Below are positions 5,326 to 7,400 of a DNA stretch of 7,400 bases, piece after piece (position 1 is the stretch's first letter; each line of letters starts with the position of its first letter). The position numbers were made by a program, and so were the translations under genes. Where the stretch lies: assembly GCA_012523385.1 (NCBI GenBank), contig JAAYIO010000082.1, positions 1-7,400 of the forward strand. Reading direction: 5' to 3'. The notes under the pieces were generated by a model. It made no database searches. It worked only from the letters and a program-made list of their open reading frames with translations, and had not been told where the DNA came from. The DNA comes from Methanomicrobiales archaeon. GTDB taxonomy: Archaea; Halobacteriota; Methanomicrobia; Methanomicrobiales; Methanomicrobiaceae.

Positions 5326-5912
5326 TCGTTGCGGGTGGCCGGGGCACGCGGCTGAATCGGGGGGAAAAGCCATTGGTGCGTATCTGCGACCGCCCCATGA
5401 TTGCCTATGTGATAGATGCTTTTTGTGCAGCAGGTCTTGAGCCGGTTGCTGTTCTCTCGTCTGCCGTACCCCAGACAGCAAACTGGTGCCGGGCCCACGG
5501 AATCAGCACATACCACGCAAGAGGGGCGGGATATATAGAGGATATCACGGAATGCATCGAAATGCTTGATATCACGGGGCCCGTCTTTATCTCGGTCAGT
5601 GATATCCCCGGACTGACGGCAGAGATCATCACAGACGTACTTGAAGCCTACCAAATGGCAGGCACCGATGCCTGTTCGGTCTGGGTGCCTGTTTCCCTCT
5701 GCCAAAAAAACGGTGCTTCCCCTGCGTATGTACAGCAAATACACGGAACCGATGCTGTGCCGTGCGGGATTAATATCATCAATGGTGCAAAGAACGGTGA
5801 AGAACAGGCAGAAACAGCTCTTTTGATCGAATCCCCTCGTATTGCGGTGAATGTCAACACGCCTGAAGACATTGAAGCCGCCGAGCAGATGCTCTGCCCC
5901 TCCTCTCGCTGA
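5313..5912 (+). CDS. cobY: Adenosylcobinamide-phosphate guanylyltransferase CobY
   Basis: A 199-residue nucleotidyltransferase that transfers GMP from GTP to adenosylcobinamide phosphate, giving adenosylcobinamide-GDP. In archaea it replaces the bifunctional bacterial CobU. The N-terminal AGGRGTRL (7-14) followed by EKP (18-20) is the nucleotide-binding signature, SDIPG (96-100) carries the likely metal-binding Asp97, and NVNTPEDIEAAE (180-191) is a common C-terminal motif of this fold. Length matches the roughly 196-residue methanogen CobY. The related molybdenum cofactor enzyme MobA has a similar N-terminus, but overlap with cobD favours CobY. The start at 5313 leaves a 13-nt overlap with cobD; AGAGG (5298-5302) lies 10 nt upstream. 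A start at 5286 would add nine residues ahead of the conserved motif and is less likely. Confidence 0.87.
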   Translation: MLALIVAGGRGTRLNRGEKPLVRICDRPMIAYVIDAFCAAGLEPVAVLSSAVPQTANWCRAHGISTYHARGAGYIEDITECIEMLDITGPVFISVSDIPGLTAEIITDVLEAYQMAGTDACSVWVPVSLCQKNGASPAYVQQIHGTDAVPCGINIINGAKNGEEQAETALLIESPRIAVNVNTPEDIEAAEQMLCPSSR

Positions 5913-5947
5913 CTCCATCAGGTGATTTTTATCATCAGAATACCAAT

Positions 5948-7174
5948 ATGTATGGCATGGAGTATTCGCGGGAGATAGAACTCAGGGGGCATATCATCGA
6001 TTCCGGAATCATGACCAAGGTCTTTGACGCTATCATGGAGATGGGCGGCTATTTTGAGATTCTGGTCTTTGAGATAGGGAAGAAGAAGCAGGATGAGAGC
6101 TTTGCACGCCTGCTGGTCAGTGCTGAGGATGAAACACAGCTCGCTGAGATCATGAGTGTGCTTCACCGTCTCGGCGCACGCCTTCCGGTTGTTGAGGATG
6201 TAGGGCTTGGGGAAGCGGAAGCAAACCGCGTGGTTCCCAAGGGATTCTATTCCACCACGAACCACCCCACTCAGGTGAAGTACGCGGGGGAGTGGCTACC
6301 GGTAGAGGGAATCGAGATGGACTGTCTGATCGTTGTTGTCCCGTCTGAGAAACGGGCTCTCTGTACTCCTATGTCAAAACTCCTGAAAGGCGACCTGGTC
6401 GTCATGGGCGATACCGGTGTCCACGTTGACCCTCCGGAGCGCCCCCGCGAGGTCGGCACCTTTGAATTTATGCATGGCACCGTCTCCTCTGAAAGGCCCA
6501 GTGAAACGGTCATCGCGCAGATTGCACGCGAGATGAAGAGTCTGAAAGCCAGCGGTGGAAAGATTGGTATCGTCGGCGGGCCTGCTATCATCCATACGGG
6601 TGCTGCACCTGCTCTTGCGGAGATCATCCGGGGAGGGTATGTCGATGTTCTCTTTGCGGGAAATGCCCTCGCCACCCATGATATCGAGTACAACCTCTTT
6701 GGCACCTCTCTTGGTATGAACCTGGATACGGGCACCCTTGCACGCGGTGGTCACAAAAACCACATATACGCCATCAGTGAGGTGATTCGTGCGGGCTCTA
6801 TCAAAAATGCCGTTGAACAGGGAGTGATCAAAAAGGGCATCATGTATGAATGCGTCAAAAACGATGTGCCCTTCGTTCTCGCAGGTTCTATCCGTGATGA
6901 TGGTCCCCTTCCCGATGTCATCACCGATGTCATGGTTGCACAGGATCAGATGCGAAAGCATCTCAGGGATATTGATATGGTCATCATGATCGGCACCCTG
7001 CTCCATTCAGTGGCCATCGGGAACTGCCTGCCATCCTATGTCAAGACCATCTGCGTGGACATCAATCCTGCATCTGTTACCAAACTGATGGACCGCGGCA
7101 CCATGCAGGCAATCGGGGTAGTCAGTGATGCGGGCACATTCCTCCCGATACTGGCAAAATATCTCCGGGAATAA
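5948..7174 (+). CDS. TIGR00300 (LOR/SDH-region) protein, probable ornithine cyclodeaminase
   Basis: A 408-residue member of the family named for similarity to a region of plant lysine-ketoglutarate reductase/saccharopine dehydrogenase. Archaeal and cyanobacterial relatives, including the C-terminal part of cyanobacterial AgrE/ArgZ, are linked to NAD-dependent conversion of L-ornithine to L-proline and ammonia. The N-terminal domain begins REIELRGHIIDS (8-19). Family-typical segments are GGPAIIHTGAAPALAEII (210-227), FAGNALATHDIEYNLFGTSLG (236-256), GGHKNHIYAI (267-276), LAGSIRDDGPLPDV (311-324), GTLLHSVAIGN (349-359) and VDINPASVTKL (370-380). Length is normal and no key region is missing. 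The start is uncertain between 5948 and 5957: neither has a close ribosome binding site, and GGTGAT (5921-5926) is 21 nt away. It lies 35 nt after cobY. The substrate is inferred from the family. Confidence 0.75.
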   Translation: MYGMEYSREIELRGHIIDSGIMTKVFDAIMEMGGYFEILVFEIGKKKQDESFARLLVSAEDETQLAEIMSVLHRLGARLPVVEDVGLGEAEANRVVPKGFYSTTNHPTQVKYAGEWLPVEGIEMDCLIVVVPSEKRALCTPMSKLLKGDLVVMGDTGVHVDPPERPREVGTFEFMHGTVSSERPSETVIAQIAREMKSLKASGGKIGIVGGPAIIHTGAAPALAEIIRGGYVDVLFAGNALATHDIEYNLFGTSLGMNLDTGTLARGGHKNHIYAISEVIRAGSIKNAVEQGVIKKGIMYECVKNDVPFVLAGSIRDDGPLPDVITDVMVAQDQMRKHLRDIDMVIMIGTLLHSVAIGNCLPSYVKTICVDINPASVTKLMDRGTMQAIGVVSDAGTFLPILAKYLRE

Positions 7175-7238
7175 GTACGGAATAAATCTTCGGGCGGGTA
7201 GTACTTCACCCATCCCGTATTTTTCACTCCAAATTCTA

Positions 7239-7305
7239 CGAAAAATAGTCTGTCCGTAACCCCCCCCGGAACATTTTTTTATGCATTCCATCCCGAGGCG
7301 GGATG
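7239..7305 (+). terminator. T-run and hairpin in the convergent intergenic region
   Basis: After the plus-strand gene ends, a run of seven T (7274-7280) could stop transcription in the archaeal manner. It is followed by a 7-bp hairpin, CATCCCG-AGG-CGGGATG (7289-7305). On the minus strand the same hairpin lies after the partial gene, and TTTTT (7244-7240 region) comes further on. The region may terminate both convergent genes; neither hairpin orientation has a T-tract immediately after it. Confidence 0.4.
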
Positions 7306-7327
7306 CATTGCCTTCGTGCGCTCCTGA

Positions 7328-7400
7328 TTATTTGGTGAGCGGCATGCACCACGGTTCTTCGTTCTCAAGGACATGGCGCCATTCTTCTACGCAGTCACAC
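7328..7400 (-). CDS. C-terminal end of an unidentified gene, cut by the window edge
   Basis: The minus strand is open from the window end to a TAA at 7330-7328, giving the last 23 residues CDCVEEWRHVLENEEPW followed by CMPLTK. A CxC pair and a third cysteine are present, with many charged and aromatic residues, which reads like real protein. It is too short to name. The cysteines might bind a metal or cluster, but this is speculative. It converges on the TIGR00300 gene with 153 nt between stops. Confidence 0.5.
   Translation of the reverse strand, partial: CDCVEEWRHVLENEEPWCMPLTK

Noticed and set aside
5705..5711. A-AAA-AAC slippery heptamer in frame within cobY
   Set aside because: The cobY frame is intact and full length on both sides; no downstream structure or useful shifted product is visible.
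5049..5918. 289-codon minus-strand ORF opposite cobD and cobY
   Set aside because: It spans two well-supported plus-strand genes and shows no domain; long shadow ORFs are common at this base composition.

Overview
The window reads as chromosomal DNA of a methanogenic euryarchaeon, most likely of the order Methanomicrobiales. The evidence is an archaeal FtsZ2 preceded by a ribbon-helix-helix gene, a DUF373 membrane protein, a COG1340 coiled-coil protein, the archaeal-type cobalamin enzymes CobD and CobY, GGTG/GGAG ribosome binding sites, TATA-like boxes and oligo-T terminators. Genus-level placement is not possible by eye. Coding density is high and I see no mobile element, CRISPR array, tRNA or rRNA.

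Left half, minus strand (about 85-4129). Reading in the direction of transcription from about 4217: a small ribbon-helix-helix protein resembling haloarchaeal CdrS, a 58-residue tyrosine-rich protein I do not recognise, and ftsZ2. These three are packed with a 13-nt gap and then a 17-nt overlap, so they are almost certainly one operon. A strong GC hairpin followed by T-runs sits after ftsZ2. Beyond a 417-nt spacer lie a COG1340 coiled-coil protein and a DUF373 multi-pass membrane protein, also on the minus strand. DUF373 has a TATA-like box placed for leaderless transcription. Two oligo-T tracts end this block.

Right half, plus strand (4327-7174). Divergent from the cell-division operon are cobD (threonine-phosphate decarboxylase) and cobY (adenosylcobinamide-phosphate guanylyltransferase), overlapping by 13 nt. 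CobD makes the aminopropanol-phosphate arm and CobY activates the lower-ligand attachment site, so they act in the late, nucleotide-loop part of cobamide synthesis, which methanogens need for methyltransferases. A TIGR00300 (LOR/SDH) protein, probably an NAD-dependent ornithine cyclodeaminase, follows 35 nt later. The last 73 bases hold the C-terminus of an unidentified convergent gene.

The most interesting part is the cdrS-like / small ORF / ftsZ2 cluster. It carries an unnamed small protein translationally linked to FtsZ2, and a dense set of TGTC/GACA inverted repeats between the promoter and the ribbon-helix-helix gene that looks like an operator for autoregulation of cell division genes.
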